Assembly (NCBI GenBank): GCA_023423715.1
Contig: JAFAFC010000023.1
Span: 35,605 to 99,604 of the forward strand
From: Bacteroidota bacterium
GTDB taxonomy: Bacteria > Bacteroidota > Bacteroidia > Flavobacteriales > Weeksellaceae
Reading direction: 5' to 3'
DNA: 64,000 nt
In this document: positions 1 through 6,997 of the stretch, one piece after another
Numbering within the stretch: the stretch's first letter is position 1
Layout of the letters: every line of letters begins with the position of its first letter
Translations under genes and position numbers: made by a program
The notes under the pieces: generated by a model
Seen by the model: only the letters and a program-made list of their open reading frames with translations
The model's database searches: none
What the model was told of the DNA's origin: nothing

Positions 1-1
1 C

Positions 2-148
2 CATACTCTTATGGAGCAAAATTTAAAAGATAAAGAACGAACAGAAGTGTTGAATTGTAGCGATATCAAGGTTATTCGTTTTACAAATGAAGATATTCTT
101 GGCGATATCGAATCTGTTTTGCGAACAATATCAAAGCACTTTACCTAA
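2..148 (+). CDS. DUF559 endonuclease-like protein, C-terminal fragment
   Basis: The window opens inside this gene: 48 codons remain before the TAA stop. The visible end reads KVIRFTNEDILGDIESVL, which fits the C-terminus of DUF559 proteins. These are small Vsr/restriction-endonuclease-like proteins common in Bacteroidota, where the last strand and helix follow the pattern 'V-R-F-x-N-x-x-[IV]-x-x-[ND]-I-x-x-V'. The catalytic part lies outside the window, so activity cannot be judged. The gene is followed at once by the 69-bp repeat array. Identification rests on a short tail and is moderately sure. Confidence 0.6.
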   Translation, partial: HTLMEQNLKDKERTEVLNCSDIKVIRFTNEDILGDIESVLRTISKHFT

Positions 149-463
149 TTTTCCTTTACCCCGGCCCTAAAGGGAGGGGAAATTATTAGGAGAGGTGTTT
201 TATTAGAGCTGCAATAATTTTCCATTTCCCTAGCCCTAAAGGGAAGGAAAATTATTAGGAGAGTTGTTTTGTTAGAGCTGCTATCATTTTCCTTTACCCC
301 AGTCCTAAAGGGAGGGGGGATTATTAGGAGAGGTGTTTTATTAGAGCTAGTATAATTTTCCTTTTCCCCGGCCCTAAAGGGAGGGAAAATTATTAGATGG
401 GTGTTTTATTAGAGCTGCAATAATTTTCCTTTACCCCAGCCCTAAAGGGAGGGGAAATTATTT
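149..463. repeat. Five-copy 69-bp tandem repeat with hairpin cores
   Basis: Five imperfect units have cores CCCTAAAGGG (TCCTAAAGGG in unit 3) at 165, 234, 303, 372 and 440, so the period is 69, 69, 69 and 68 bp. Each core sits in an inverted repeat: C-rich arm, AA loop, G-rich arm, with outer AATAATTT / AAATTATT arms and a small bulge on the left side. Between hairpins is a conserved linker containing GTGTTTTATTAGAGCT. Copies differ by single substitutions. Together with 464-574, which holds nothing recognisable, this fills the gap before the DUF72 gene. Confidence 0.85.
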
Positions 464-574
464 TGAAATGCAGGTTTAAATTAATGTAGATTTTTTTGAT
501 GAAACACTAAATAGATTTTAATTCCCTTCCAAGTTTTTTTTCTACCTTTAAATCGTAATTTAAAAAAGAACGTA

Positions 575-1459
575 ATGAAATTCGGACAAGTTGAGGATCC
601 TTCCCATATCGATTTTACCCTTCCAAAAGACCATAAAAGAACAGCGGAACTATTTGAAACCAACAAAAAAGGGTTGCAATCTATTTCAATTGGTTGTGCA
701 AAATGGAATAAAACCGATTTGAAAGGCTTTTATCCAAAAGGAACCAAAGATGAGTTAACGTATTATGCAACTCAATTTAATTCCATTGAGTTAAATGCCA
801 CTTTTTACGGAATGCCATCTGTGGAGCAAGTTCAAACTTGGAAAGAAAAGACACCGGCTAACTTTAAGTTTTTCCCGAAAATAACCAATACGGTTTCCCA
901 TTTCAGACGCTTGTTGAATATTACCGATGTAGTGACGCAATTTGCAACGGCGGTTCTCAATTTTGATGAAAAATTAGGAATGGTTTTCCTTCAATTGCAT
1001 GATAACTTCAAACCGAAAGATTTTGATCGTTTGGAGAAGTTTGTTCAGGATTGGCCTCGCGAGATTCCATTAGGAATTGAACTTCGTAATACCGATTGGT
1101 TTACCGATGAAGAGGTTTTTAATACGGTTTGTGCTCTTTTTGAAAAGTATGGAATAACGAATGTTTTAGTGGATACGGCGGGACGACGAGATATGCTTCA
1201 TATGCGCATGACGACCCCTAAAGTTTTTATCCGATATGTAGGTGCTAATGCCGAAAGCGATTATCAACGACTTGATGATTGGTTGGAACGATTAACCGAG
1301 TGGAAAGAGCAAGGAATGCAAGAATTGGACTTTTTTGTCCATCAAAATGTTGAGAAAGCATCGCCTTTATTGTCAGCGTATTTTATTGAAAAACTCAATG
1401 CGAAATGGGGAACGGATATTCATATTCCAACCATGGCGGAAGTTAAAACGAAGTTTTAA
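575..1459 (+). CDS. DUF72 domain-containing protein
   Basis: 294 aa, the usual DUF72 (YecE-like) length. DUF72 proteins adopt a TIM-barrel-like fold and have no established biochemical role. Recognisable family features are SIGCAKWN near residue 37, FYPKG, the YYATQFNSIELNATFYGMP stretch near 65-85, FFPKITNTVSH, FLQLHDNFKP and PLGIELRNTDWF. Soluble, no signal peptide. The ATG at 575 is the first in frame. It converges on the small minus-strand gene at 1529, with a shared terminator hairpin between them. The family assignment is sure; the function is unknown. Confidence 0.88.
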   Translation: MKFGQVEDPSHIDFTLPKDHKRTAELFETNKKGLQSISIGCAKWNKTDLKGFYPKGTKDELTYYATQFNSIELNATFYGMPSVEQVQTWKEKTPANFKFFPKITNTVSHFRRLLNITDVVTQFATAVLNFDEKLGMVFLQLHDNFKPKDFDRLEKFVQDWPREIPLGIELRNTDWFTDEEVFNTVCALFEKYGITNVLVDTAGRRDMLHMRMTTPKVFIRYVGANAESDYQRLDDWLERLTEWKEQGMQELDFFVHQNVEKASPLLSAYFIEKLNAKWGTDIHIPTMAEVKTKF

Positions 1460-1475
1460 GTTAATCCTAAAAATA

Positions 1476-1510
1476 AACAAGAGTCGGCATCAAAGATGCC
1501 GACTCTTGTT
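1476..1510. terminator. Bidirectional intrinsic terminator
   Basis: A perfect 16-bp stem (1476-1491 with 1495-1510) and an AAA loop. On the minus strand it is followed by TTTATTTTT and on the plus strand by a weaker GTATATG tail. It lies between the convergent DUF72 gene and the gene at 1529-1825, so it probably serves both. Confidence 0.8.
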
Positions 1511-1528
1511 GTATATGTATGACGAAAG

Positions 1529-1825
1529 TTACGCTAAAAACTTGATTTCCTTATCTTTAAAATCGTTTTTGTTTACCAATTTGTTGATGGTTTTCAGCAT
1601 CTTTTTTCTCAAAGCGGCAATTTTTCTAATGTTTTTGTCTTCGCTATAATCGAAAATATTGTCTTCAAATGAAAAGGTATCCCCTTTTTTAAAATGGATG
1701 TTGTTTTTCTTCATTTCCTTCAAGATCATCATGGTGGTCATGTTTTCAAGAAGTGCATATTCGGAAATGGCAACATTTTTCAATGTTTTCAGAAGTGCTT
1801 TTTTATATTTCTTTTTGTTTTTCAT
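1529..1825 (-). CDS. Small basic hypothetical protein
   Basis: 98 aa, very Lys-rich (begins MKNKKKYKKALLKTL), with helical, coiled-coil-like segments and no signal peptide or membrane span. I do not recognise the family. The ATG at 1825 is preferred over an upstream TTG at 1849, because that TTG forms the end of a TAnnTTTG -7 element (1847-1854) and would not be transcribed. A promoter with a 21-nt gap to the ATG and a strong terminator at the 3' end support it as a real single-gene transcription unit. Divergent from glyA. Confidence 0.6.
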   Translation of the reverse strand: MKNKKKYKKALLKTLKNVAISEYALLENMTTMMILKEMKKNNIHFKKGDTFSFEDNIFDYSEDKNIRKIAALRKKMLKTINKLVNKNDFKDKEIKFLA

Positions 1826-1846
1826 AATTCTAATTTTTTGACGCTT

Positions 1847-1854
1847 CAAAGGTA
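1847..1854 (-). promoter_or_regulatory. -7 element for the gene at 1529-1825
   Basis: TACCTTTG on the minus strand matches the Bacteroidota -7 consensus TAnnTTTG, 21 nt before the chosen ATG. No clear -33 TTG is seen. Confidence 0.5.
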
Positions 1855-1900
1855 GGCAAAATTCCTTTTAAATGCTTAAATTAGCGAAAATTTAAAGTCA

Positions 1901-3169
1901 ATGCAAGATCCTATTTTTGAACTAATTGAAAGAGAAAATCAAAGACAATTACACGGTTTGGAGCTTATTGCTTCCGAGAATTTTGTTTCAGAAAACGTGA
2001 TGAAGGCGATGGGCAGTATTCTTACGAACAAATATGCCGAAGGCTATCCAGGAAGAAGATACTATGGAGGTTGTGAAGTCGTAGATGAGGTAGAAAACCT
2101 AGCTATTGATCGTGCGAAGCAACTTTTTGGTGTTGATTATGTGAATGTGCAACCGCATTCGGGTTCTCAAGCGAATGCTGCTGTTTATTTGTCTTGTGTG
2201 AAACCTGGAGATACGGTGATGGGAATGGACTTGTCTATGGGAGGTCACCTTACGCACGGTTCTGCAGTTAATTTCTCTGGAATTCAGTACAATATTGTTT
2301 CTTACGGCGTTCAAAGAGATTCTGGACTTATTGATTATGATCAAATGCGTGAAGTTGCGCTACAGAATAAACCTAAAATGATTATTGCTGGTTTCTCGGC
2401 ATATTCTAGAGATTTGGATTATGCAAAGTTTAGAGAAGTTGCCGATGAAATTGGAGCGACACTTTGGGCGGATATCGCGCACCCAGCAGGTTTGGTTGCT
2501 AAAGGTTTGTTGAACAATCCGTTTGAGCATTGCCACGTCGTTACAACAACAACGCACAAAACTTTGAGAGGTCCACGTGGTGGAATGATTATGGTGGGTA
2601 AGGATTTTGAAAATACCTACGGTCACAAAACACCAAAAGGAGAAACGAAATTGATGAGCGCTGTTTTGGATTCTGCGGTGTTCCCAGGAATTCAAGGTGG
2701 GCCATTAGAGCATGTAATCGCAGGAAAGGCGGTGGCTTTTGGTGAGGCATTGGACCAATCTTTTGAGGTGTATGCAAAACAAGTGAAAGCCAATGCACAA
2801 GCCTTAGCAAAAGCGATGATCGAACGTGGTTTTGATATCGTTAGTGGTGGAACTGATAATCACTTGATGTTAATTGACCTTAGAAATAAAGGTGTTAACG
2901 GTAAAGAAACCGAGAAAGCCTTGGTGAAAGCAGATATTACATGTAACAAAAATATGGTTCCATACGATGACAAATCACCATTTATTACATCAGGAATTCG
3001 TTTGGGTACGGCTGCGATTACCACACGAGGTTTGAAGGAAAACGATATGGAAACGATTGCTGAATTAATTAATTCAGCGGTTTCGGATTTGAAAAATGAT
3101 GCGAATCTAGAATCTGTAAAAACGCAAGTCAATGCTTTAATGGAAGGCAAAGCGTTATTCAACTACTAA
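1901..3169 (+). CDS. glyA: Serine hydroxymethyltransferase
   Basis: Cytosolic PLP enzyme that converts serine and tetrahydrofolate to glycine and 5,10-methylene-tetrahydrofolate, the main source of one-carbon units. 422 aa, normal length. Seen: LHGLELIASENFVS at 17-30, the YAEGYPGRRYYGG substrate loop, QPHSGSQANAAV, and TTTTHKTLRGPRGG near residues 215-228, in which the Lys binds PLP. The ATG at 1901 gives the expected fold-type I N-terminus. Monocistronic, with an intrinsic terminator 22 nt after the stop that also serves convergent tyrS. Confidence 0.97.
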   Translation: MQDPIFELIERENQRQLHGLELIASENFVSENVMKAMGSILTNKYAEGYPGRRYYGGCEVVDEVENLAIDRAKQLFGVDYVNVQPHSGSQANAAVYLSCVKPGDTVMGMDLSMGGHLTHGSAVNFSGIQYNIVSYGVQRDSGLIDYDQMREVALQNKPKMIIAGFSAYSRDLDYAKFREVADEIGATLWADIAHPAGLVAKGLLNNPFEHCHVVTTTTHKTLRGPRGGMIMVGKDFENTYGHKTPKGETKLMSAVLDSAVFPGIQGGPLEHVIAGKAVAFGEALDQSFEVYAKQVKANAQALAKAMIERGFDIVSGGTDNHLMLIDLRNKGVNGKETEKALVKADITCNKNMVPYDDKSPFITSGIRLGTAAITTRGLKENDMETIAELINSAVSDLKNDANLESVKTQVNALMEGKALFNY

Positions 3170-3191
3170 ATTCGTTTAGAATATATAGCAT

Positions 3192-3227
3192 AAAAAAACC
3201 ATCCAATTTTGGATGGTTTTTTGTTTT
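3192..3227. terminator. Bidirectional terminator between glyA and tyrS
   Basis: Stem CCATCC / GGATGG with an AATTTT loop, flanked by A6-7 on the left and T6 on the right, so it can end transcripts from either side. It lies between convergent glyA and tyrS. Confidence 0.85.
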
Positions 3228-3245
3228 GTGCAAGGTTGTTGAGAC

Positions 3246-4442
3246 TTATACCAATTCAAAGAAATGGAGTTTTCCGATTTTGATTTTTGTTCCTTTAACA
3301 AGATTAATCATGCAATTCGGATCCGTTATTTTTTCGTGATTTACTTGCATACCGCCACCCAAAATAATTCTTCGAATGGCGGATTTTGAATCGTCCTTTT
3401 TCAAATGATGGCCCAAATCGACCATTGAAATGGAGTTTGAACTACCCAATTCAGCAATAGCGACGGGTTCAAATACCTTTTCTTCCTGATTTTTGTTTTG
3501 AAATTGATTGGTGAAAAAGGCTTCTGCCTCCAACGCTTCTTGTTCTGAGTGGTATTGGGTGATGATATTTTTCGCAATCTCTTTTTTGATGTTCATCGGG
3601 TTTTCTCCGTTGGCTAGTCGGCTCTTCAATTCACTCAATTCCGTTACTGAGAAATCCGTTGCCAAGTCCAAATACTCTTCGATGAGTGTATCGGGAATTG
3701 ACATTGTTTTACCAAACATCTCTTGAGGTTCATCGGTTAATCCAATGATGTTATTCAAGGATTTACTCATTTTTTCTTTACCGTCTAAACCACGAAGTAG
3801 CGGCATGCACATCACAATTTGTGGGGACATTCCCATACTTTCTTGCAATTGGCGTCCCATGGTGCAATTAAACAACTGATCCGTTCCGCCCATTTCGATA
3901 TCGCAGTTGATTTGGGTAGAATCGTAGCCTTGTAAGATTGGGTAAACCATTTCGTGCATGGCAATTGGGGTGTTCTCTTGGAATCGTTTGTTGAAATCGT
4001 TTCGATGCATGAGTTGGGCGACGGTCACTTTAGAAAGCAATTGAATCACCTCTGAAAAGTTTAATGCATCTAGCCAATCCGAGTTGAAGACGATTTTTGC
4101 TTTATTCACATCAATCACCTTCGAAAGTTGGTTGATGTAGGTTTGCGCGTTGTGTTGTACATCGTCTGAACTCAAGGGTTTACGAGCCTTATTTTTCCCT
4201 GTGGGATCTCCAATTCGGGCGGTAAAGCTTCCCACCAAAATGACAATTTGATGCCCTAGATTTTGAAATTCTCGAAGTTTTTTCAGAACAACGGCGTGTC
4301 CCAAATGGAGATCTGGTGCAGTAGGGTCGAATCCTAGCTTGATGATTAAAGGACGTTTTTCTGTTTCGGCTCGTTGAAGTTTCTCTTCTAATCCGTTTTC
4401 TGGTAGAATGATTTCTACGTTTTGTTTTAAAGTTGTTAACAT
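3246..4442 (-). CDS. tyrS: Tyrosyl-tRNA synthetase (TyrZ-like)
   Basis: Class I aminoacyl-tRNA synthetase that charges tRNA-Tyr. 398 aa. Seen: the HIGH motif as HLGH at 46-49 in FDPTAPDLHLGHAV, GSFTARIGDPTGK, the tyrosine pocket sequence GYDSTQIN, GGTDQLFN, the KMSKS loop near 224, and a C-terminal S4-like RNA-binding domain from about 335. The HLGH sequence and the short N-terminal domain resemble the TyrZ subgroup more than E. coli TyrS. The ATG at 4442 sits 22 nt after the T-tract of the leader terminator, so expression should depend on read-through of the attenuator described at 4465-4632. Confidence 0.95.
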   Translation of the reverse strand: MLTTLKQNVEIILPENGLEEKLQRAETEKRPLIIKLGFDPTAPDLHLGHAVVLKKLREFQNLGHQIVILVGSFTARIGDPTGKNKARKPLSSDDVQHNAQTYINQLSKVIDVNKAKIVFNSDWLDALNFSEVIQLLSKVTVAQLMHRNDFNKRFQENTPIAMHEMVYPILQGYDSTQINCDIEMGGTDQLFNCTMGRQLQESMGMSPQIVMCMPLLRGLDGKEKMSKSLNNIIGLTDEPQEMFGKTMSIPDTLIEEYLDLATDFSVTELSELKSRLANGENPMNIKKEIAKNIITQYHSEQEALEAEAFFTNQFQNKNQEEKVFEPVAIAELGSSNSISMVDLGHHLKKDDSKSAIRRIILGGGMQVNHEKITDPNCMINLVKGTKIKIGKLHFFELV

Positions 4443-4464
4443 GTTGTTGATTTAAATTTTAGTC

Positions 4465-4497
4465 AAAAAAAAATCCCGAAACGTAATGCTTCGGGAT
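4465..4497 (-). terminator. Intrinsic terminator of the tyrS attenuator
   Basis: On the minus strand ATCCCGAA (4497-4490) pairs with TTCGGGAT (4480-4473) over 8 bp with a 9-nt loop, followed at once by nine T residues (4473-4465). It lies inside the tyrS 5' leader, 22 nt before the start codon, and so acts upstream of its gene. Its 5' arm can instead pair with the segment around 4546-4553. Confidence 0.85.
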
Positions 4498-4531
4498 CGT
4501 ATATGATGGTAAACGCAAATTGCGATTTAGG

Positions 4532-4615
4532 TCAATAGGAGATTTCCCGAGAAGTTATCGGGTAATAATACGTGCTGAAAAATGGCAGCCTTAGTATGGA
4601 ATTCAATTTTTTCAT
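4532..4615 (-). CDS. Putative tyrosine leader peptide of tyrS
   Basis: A 27-codon reading frame, ATG at 4615 and TGA at 4532-4534. It begins MKKLNSILRL and includes STYYYP. Codons 16-18 are TAT TAT TAC (4570-4562), and the last sense codon before the stop is also TAT. The ATG lies 9 nt after a TACCTTTG -7 box. The third base of the last Tyr triplet is the first base of hairpin arm 1 (CCCGA, 4562-4558), so a ribosome waiting for Tyr-tRNA there would mask arm 1. This is the arrangement of amino-acid leader peptides such as pheM or trpL. The reading is inference from position and codon content. Confidence 0.75.
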   Translation of the reverse strand: MKKLNSILRLPFFSTYYYPITSREISY

Positions 4616-4624
4616 TTCGAATGA

Positions 4625-4632
4625 CAAAGGTA
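4625..4632 (-). promoter_or_regulatory. -7 element of the tyrS leader transcript
   Basis: TACCTTTG on the minus strand, matching TAnnTTTG. A start about 4-6 nt downstream would leave the leader-peptide ATG (4615) almost at the 5' end. No clear -33 TTG at normal spacing. Confidence 0.6.
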
Positions 4633-4663
4633 CAAAATATTTTATAGCTTGCTTTTTTTGAAG

Positions 4664-4671
4664 TAATTTTG
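4664..4671 (+). promoter_or_regulatory. -7 element of recX
   Basis: TAATTTTG matches TAnnTTTG and ends only 4 nt (GGGG) before the recX ATG, which implies a leaderless transcript. It is divergent from the tyrS leader promoter 31 bp away. Confidence 0.55.
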
Positions 4672-4675
4672 GGGG

Positions 4676-5146
4676 ATGGCCGAGGAAAAGAAATCATATA
4701 CGTTCGATGAAATCAAACTAAAACTGGTACACTATTGTGTGTATCAGGATCGGTGCCATTGGGAAGTGGAACAAAAGATGCGTGAGTTTTTATTGATTCC
4801 TGAAGCTAAAGAAGAGATTCTCCTGTACTTGATGCAAGAAAATTATCTCAATGAAGAGCGTTTTGCCCGAAGTTATGCCCGAGGTAAGTTTTATTTGAAG
4901 AAATGGGGGCGCAATAAGATTAAAATTCACCTTAAGCAAAAAGGAATTGGCGACAAACTGATTTCCAAAGGAATGGAAGAAATTGATGCGGATGATTATG
5001 AAAAGACGTTGCAAAAACTCTACGAATCCTACTATGAAAATTTGAAAGGATTGCAGGGTTATCAGAAGCGAACCAAGACCATCCGACATCTTATGGCTAA
5101 AGGATTTGAGTATGATTTGATTTTGGATTTTGCGACTTCCAACTAG
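4676..5146 (+). CDS. recX: Regulatory protein RecX
   Basis: RecX binds RecA filaments and modulates recombination and repair. 156 aa, the normal size for the short three-repeat form. Seen: the all-helical tandem pattern and the signatures YLNEERFARSYARGKFYLKKWG and IKIHLKQKGI, typical of RecX repeats 1-2, with a C-terminal repeat ending RHLMAKGFEYDLI. The ATG at 4676 follows GGGG and lies immediately after a -7 box. The gene abuts the truncated acyltransferase remnant that starts directly after its stop. Confidence 0.9.
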   Translation: MAEEKKSYTFDEIKLKLVHYCVYQDRCHWEVEQKMREFLLIPEAKEEILLYLMQENYLNEERFARSYARGKFYLKKWGRNKIKIHLKQKGIGDKLISKGMEEIDADDYEKTLQKLYESYYENLKGLQGYQKRTKTIRHLMAKGFEYDLILDFATSN

Positions 5147-5661
5147 GGAATTGTAAATGACCCATTTATATTCCAACAGATAATTTGCTTACGAATAAAG
5201 AACTCATTATTGCTACTGGGGATAATTTGACTAGAGAATGAATTACCAAAAGAATTGCTCCACTTTGTACATTTGCAAATATGGTAGATAATACAGCCTA
5301 TATTTCGCGATTGACGTTTATGGGAGAAGGGACAGTTGTGATGCCAAAGGTGCGTATTAATTCTGAATTGCATATTGGCGATCCTTGTATCATCAATTCT
5401 TCCACTGTAATTGAGCACGAATGTATTATCGGAGATTTTGTTCATGTTTCACCCAATGCTTCACTTGCAGGGAATATTACTGTTAAAAAAGGAGAGCATA
5501 TTGGGTTGGGAGCCCAAGTCGTTCAAGGGATTACGATTGGTGAAGATGCGATTGTAGGCGCGAGAGCGGTGATTTTAAGGGATGTGCCGGCGGATGCGAT
5601 TGTTGTTGGTAATCCGGGTAAAATCATTAAATTTAGAGATGAATTAAAGGATGGAAACTAA
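5147..5661 (+). pseudogene. Truncated PglD-like sugar O/N-acyltransferase
   Basis: Right after the recX stop, the frame that continues into the ORF at 5281 encodes a conserved middle segment (IPTDNLLTNKELIIATGDN, about 5170-5226), is broken by an in-frame TGA at 5239-5241, then resumes (TKRIAPLCTFAN) into the left-handed beta-helix domain. The usual N-terminal half, a Rossmann-like domain of about 45 residues with a GxxGxG start, is missing. The intact part from ATG 5281 (126 aa) carries hexapeptide repeats and the family ending VVGNPGKIIKF. It could still be made: TACATTTG at 5268-5275 would pass as a -7 box 5 nt before that ATG. It overlaps the aminotransferase gene by 11 bp, the usual pglD-pglE order. 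Most likely a decaying pglD. Confidence 0.7.
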
Positions 5662-6781
5662 GATTTGGCTTTCTTCACCCCACATGGGAGGTGGTGAAAT
5701 GAAATATGTTCAGCAGGCTTTTGATGAAAATTGGATTGCGCCTCTGGGACCTAATGTCAATGCATTTGAGGCTGATCTGGAAGGTTTTCTAGAAAATAAT
5801 GTACATGTTGCCGCATTGAGTTCAGGAACAGCAGCATTGCACTTGGCACTTGTTTTACTCGATGTTAAGGCTGGAGATGAGGTGATTTGTCAAAGTCTCA
5901 CTTTTGCTGCTTCGGCAAATTGCATACGCTATTGCGGAGCAATTCCTGTTTTCATTGATAGCGAACGCGATACATGGAATATGTGTCCTATTCTTTTGGA
6001 AGAAGCAATTGTAGATCGTATTAAAAAGGGGAAAAAGCCTAAAGCAATTATGGTGGTGTGTTTGTATGGCATGCCTTATCAAGTAGAAGCTATTCACTCG
6101 GTTGCTCAGAAATATGAAATTCCCATAATAGAAGATAGTGCAGAAGCTTTAGGGAGTTCCTACAAAGGTCGGATGATGGGAACTTTTGGCGATTATTCTG
6201 TTTTAAGTTTTAACGGTAATAAAATCATTACCACGTCTGGTGGCGGTGCGTTGGTAACTAAAAGTAAAGAAAATAAGCAACGAGCTATTTTTTTTGCCAC
6301 CCAAGCCAAAGAGAATACTGTTCATTACGAGCATACGGAGGTCGGTTATAATTATAGAATGAGTAATGTGGCAGCTGGAATCGGACGTGGACAAATGGAA
6401 GTGCTTTCAGAACGAATAAATCAAAGACGATCTTTAAATCAATTTTATGGTGATTTGCTTAAGTCGAAAGACGGAGTACAGGTTTTTAAAGAACCTTCAG
6501 GTTTGTTTTTTTCGAATCATTGGCTCACTGCTCTTGTTTTAGGTTCTGGGTTGGCATATACACCTGAAGATCTACGTCTTGAATTGGAAAGACATAACGT
6601 CGAAGCACGCCCTTTGTGGAAGCCGATGCATTTGCAACCTGTATTTGCCGCTTTCCCTAAATATGAAAATGGGATTTCTGAAAACCTCTTTAACTCTGGA
6701 CTTTGTTTACCTTCTGGCTCAAATCTTACTGATTCTCAAAAGCAAAAAATCGGAAACATCCTTTTGGATTATTTAGTTTAA
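5651..6781 (+). CDS. DegT/DnrJ/EryC1-family aminotransferase (PglE-like)
   Basis: PLP-dependent sugar aminotransferase of 376 aa. The family converts UDP-4-keto-6-deoxy-GlcNAc to the 4-amino sugar on the way to N,N'-diacetylbacillosamine or a relative. Seen: opening LSSPHMGGGEMKYVQQAF, LSSGTAALHLAL near 57, EDSAEALGSSYKG, and SFNGNKIITTSGGG near residues 184-197, where the Lys is the PLP Schiff-base residue. C-terminal PLWKPMHLQP is typical of PglE/LegC-like enzymes. Its neighbours are the broken pglD-like sequence upstream and the PglF-like dehydratase downstream, which supports this role. The substrate is inferred from context. Confidence 0.88.
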   Translation: METKIWLSSPHMGGGEMKYVQQAFDENWIAPLGPNVNAFEADLEGFLENNVHVAALSSGTAALHLALVLLDVKAGDEVICQSLTFAASANCIRYCGAIPVFIDSERDTWNMCPILLEEAIVDRIKKGKKPKAIMVVCLYGMPYQVEAIHSVAQKYEIPIIEDSAEALGSSYKGRMMGTFGDYSVLSFNGNKIITTSGGGALVTKSKENKQRAIFFATQAKENTVHYEHTEVGYNYRMSNVAAGIGRGQMEVLSERINQRRSLNQFYGDLLKSKDGVQVFKEPSGLFFSNHWLTALVLGSGLAYTPEDLRLELERHNVEARPLWKPMHLQPVFAAFPKYENGISENLFNSGLCLPSGSNLTDSQKQKIGNILLDYLV

Positions 6782-6921
6782 TTCTAAAAGTAAACTCCCA
6801 TTTTTTTTTCATTTTTCATCAATTCCTTATTTTATAATAAATTACAATTTTTGAGTTCATAATTTTTTAGAAATAATGAAATATCATGCAAATAATTCAT
6901 TATTTCAATATAGATTTATCG

Positions 6922-6929
6922 TAGCTTTG
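6922..6929 (+). promoter_or_regulatory. -7 element of the capsule/O-antigen operon
   Basis: TAGCTTTG matches TAnnTTTG, 68 nt before the ATG at 6998. The roughly 60-nt leader holds very short ATG-started frames (for example ATG 6935 to TAA, 5 codons). The 216-bp gap 6782-6997 is otherwise AT-rich with no gene. Confidence 0.55.
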
Positions 6930-6997
6930 TATTAATGAATATGCGGCTGTAAAAAATGGTTTGATATTTGTTAAGCAAATGAATTGGAAAGTATAGA

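Larger units (their letters stand above)
4443..4624 (-). promoter_or_regulatory. tyrS ribosome-mediated attenuator leader
   Basis: The whole tyrS 5' leader. Minus-strand order: leader peptide (4615-4532); arm 1 CCCGA (4562-4558); arm 2 TCGGG (4550-4546), pairing with arm 1 across a 7-nt loop; arm 3 ATCCCGAA (4497-4490); arm 4 TTCGGGAT (4480-4473); T9. Arm 2 extended (CTTCTCGGGA) can pair with arm 3 (TCCCGAAG) over 8 bp with a 2-nt bulge, which would exclude the terminator. Model: low charged tRNA-Tyr stalls the ribosome on the Tyr codons, 2:3 forms and tyrS is read; ample Tyr lets 1:2 and 3:4 form and transcription stops. Confidence 0.75.

Noticed and set aside
149..463. CRISPR array from the regular repeats
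   Set aside because: The linkers between hairpin cores are conserved, not unique spacers, and no cas gene is present.
4443..4632. T-box riboswitch for tyrS
   Set aside because: No stem I specifier loop or T-box core sequence could be placed, and T-boxes are typical of Firmicutes. The leader-peptide model explains all elements.
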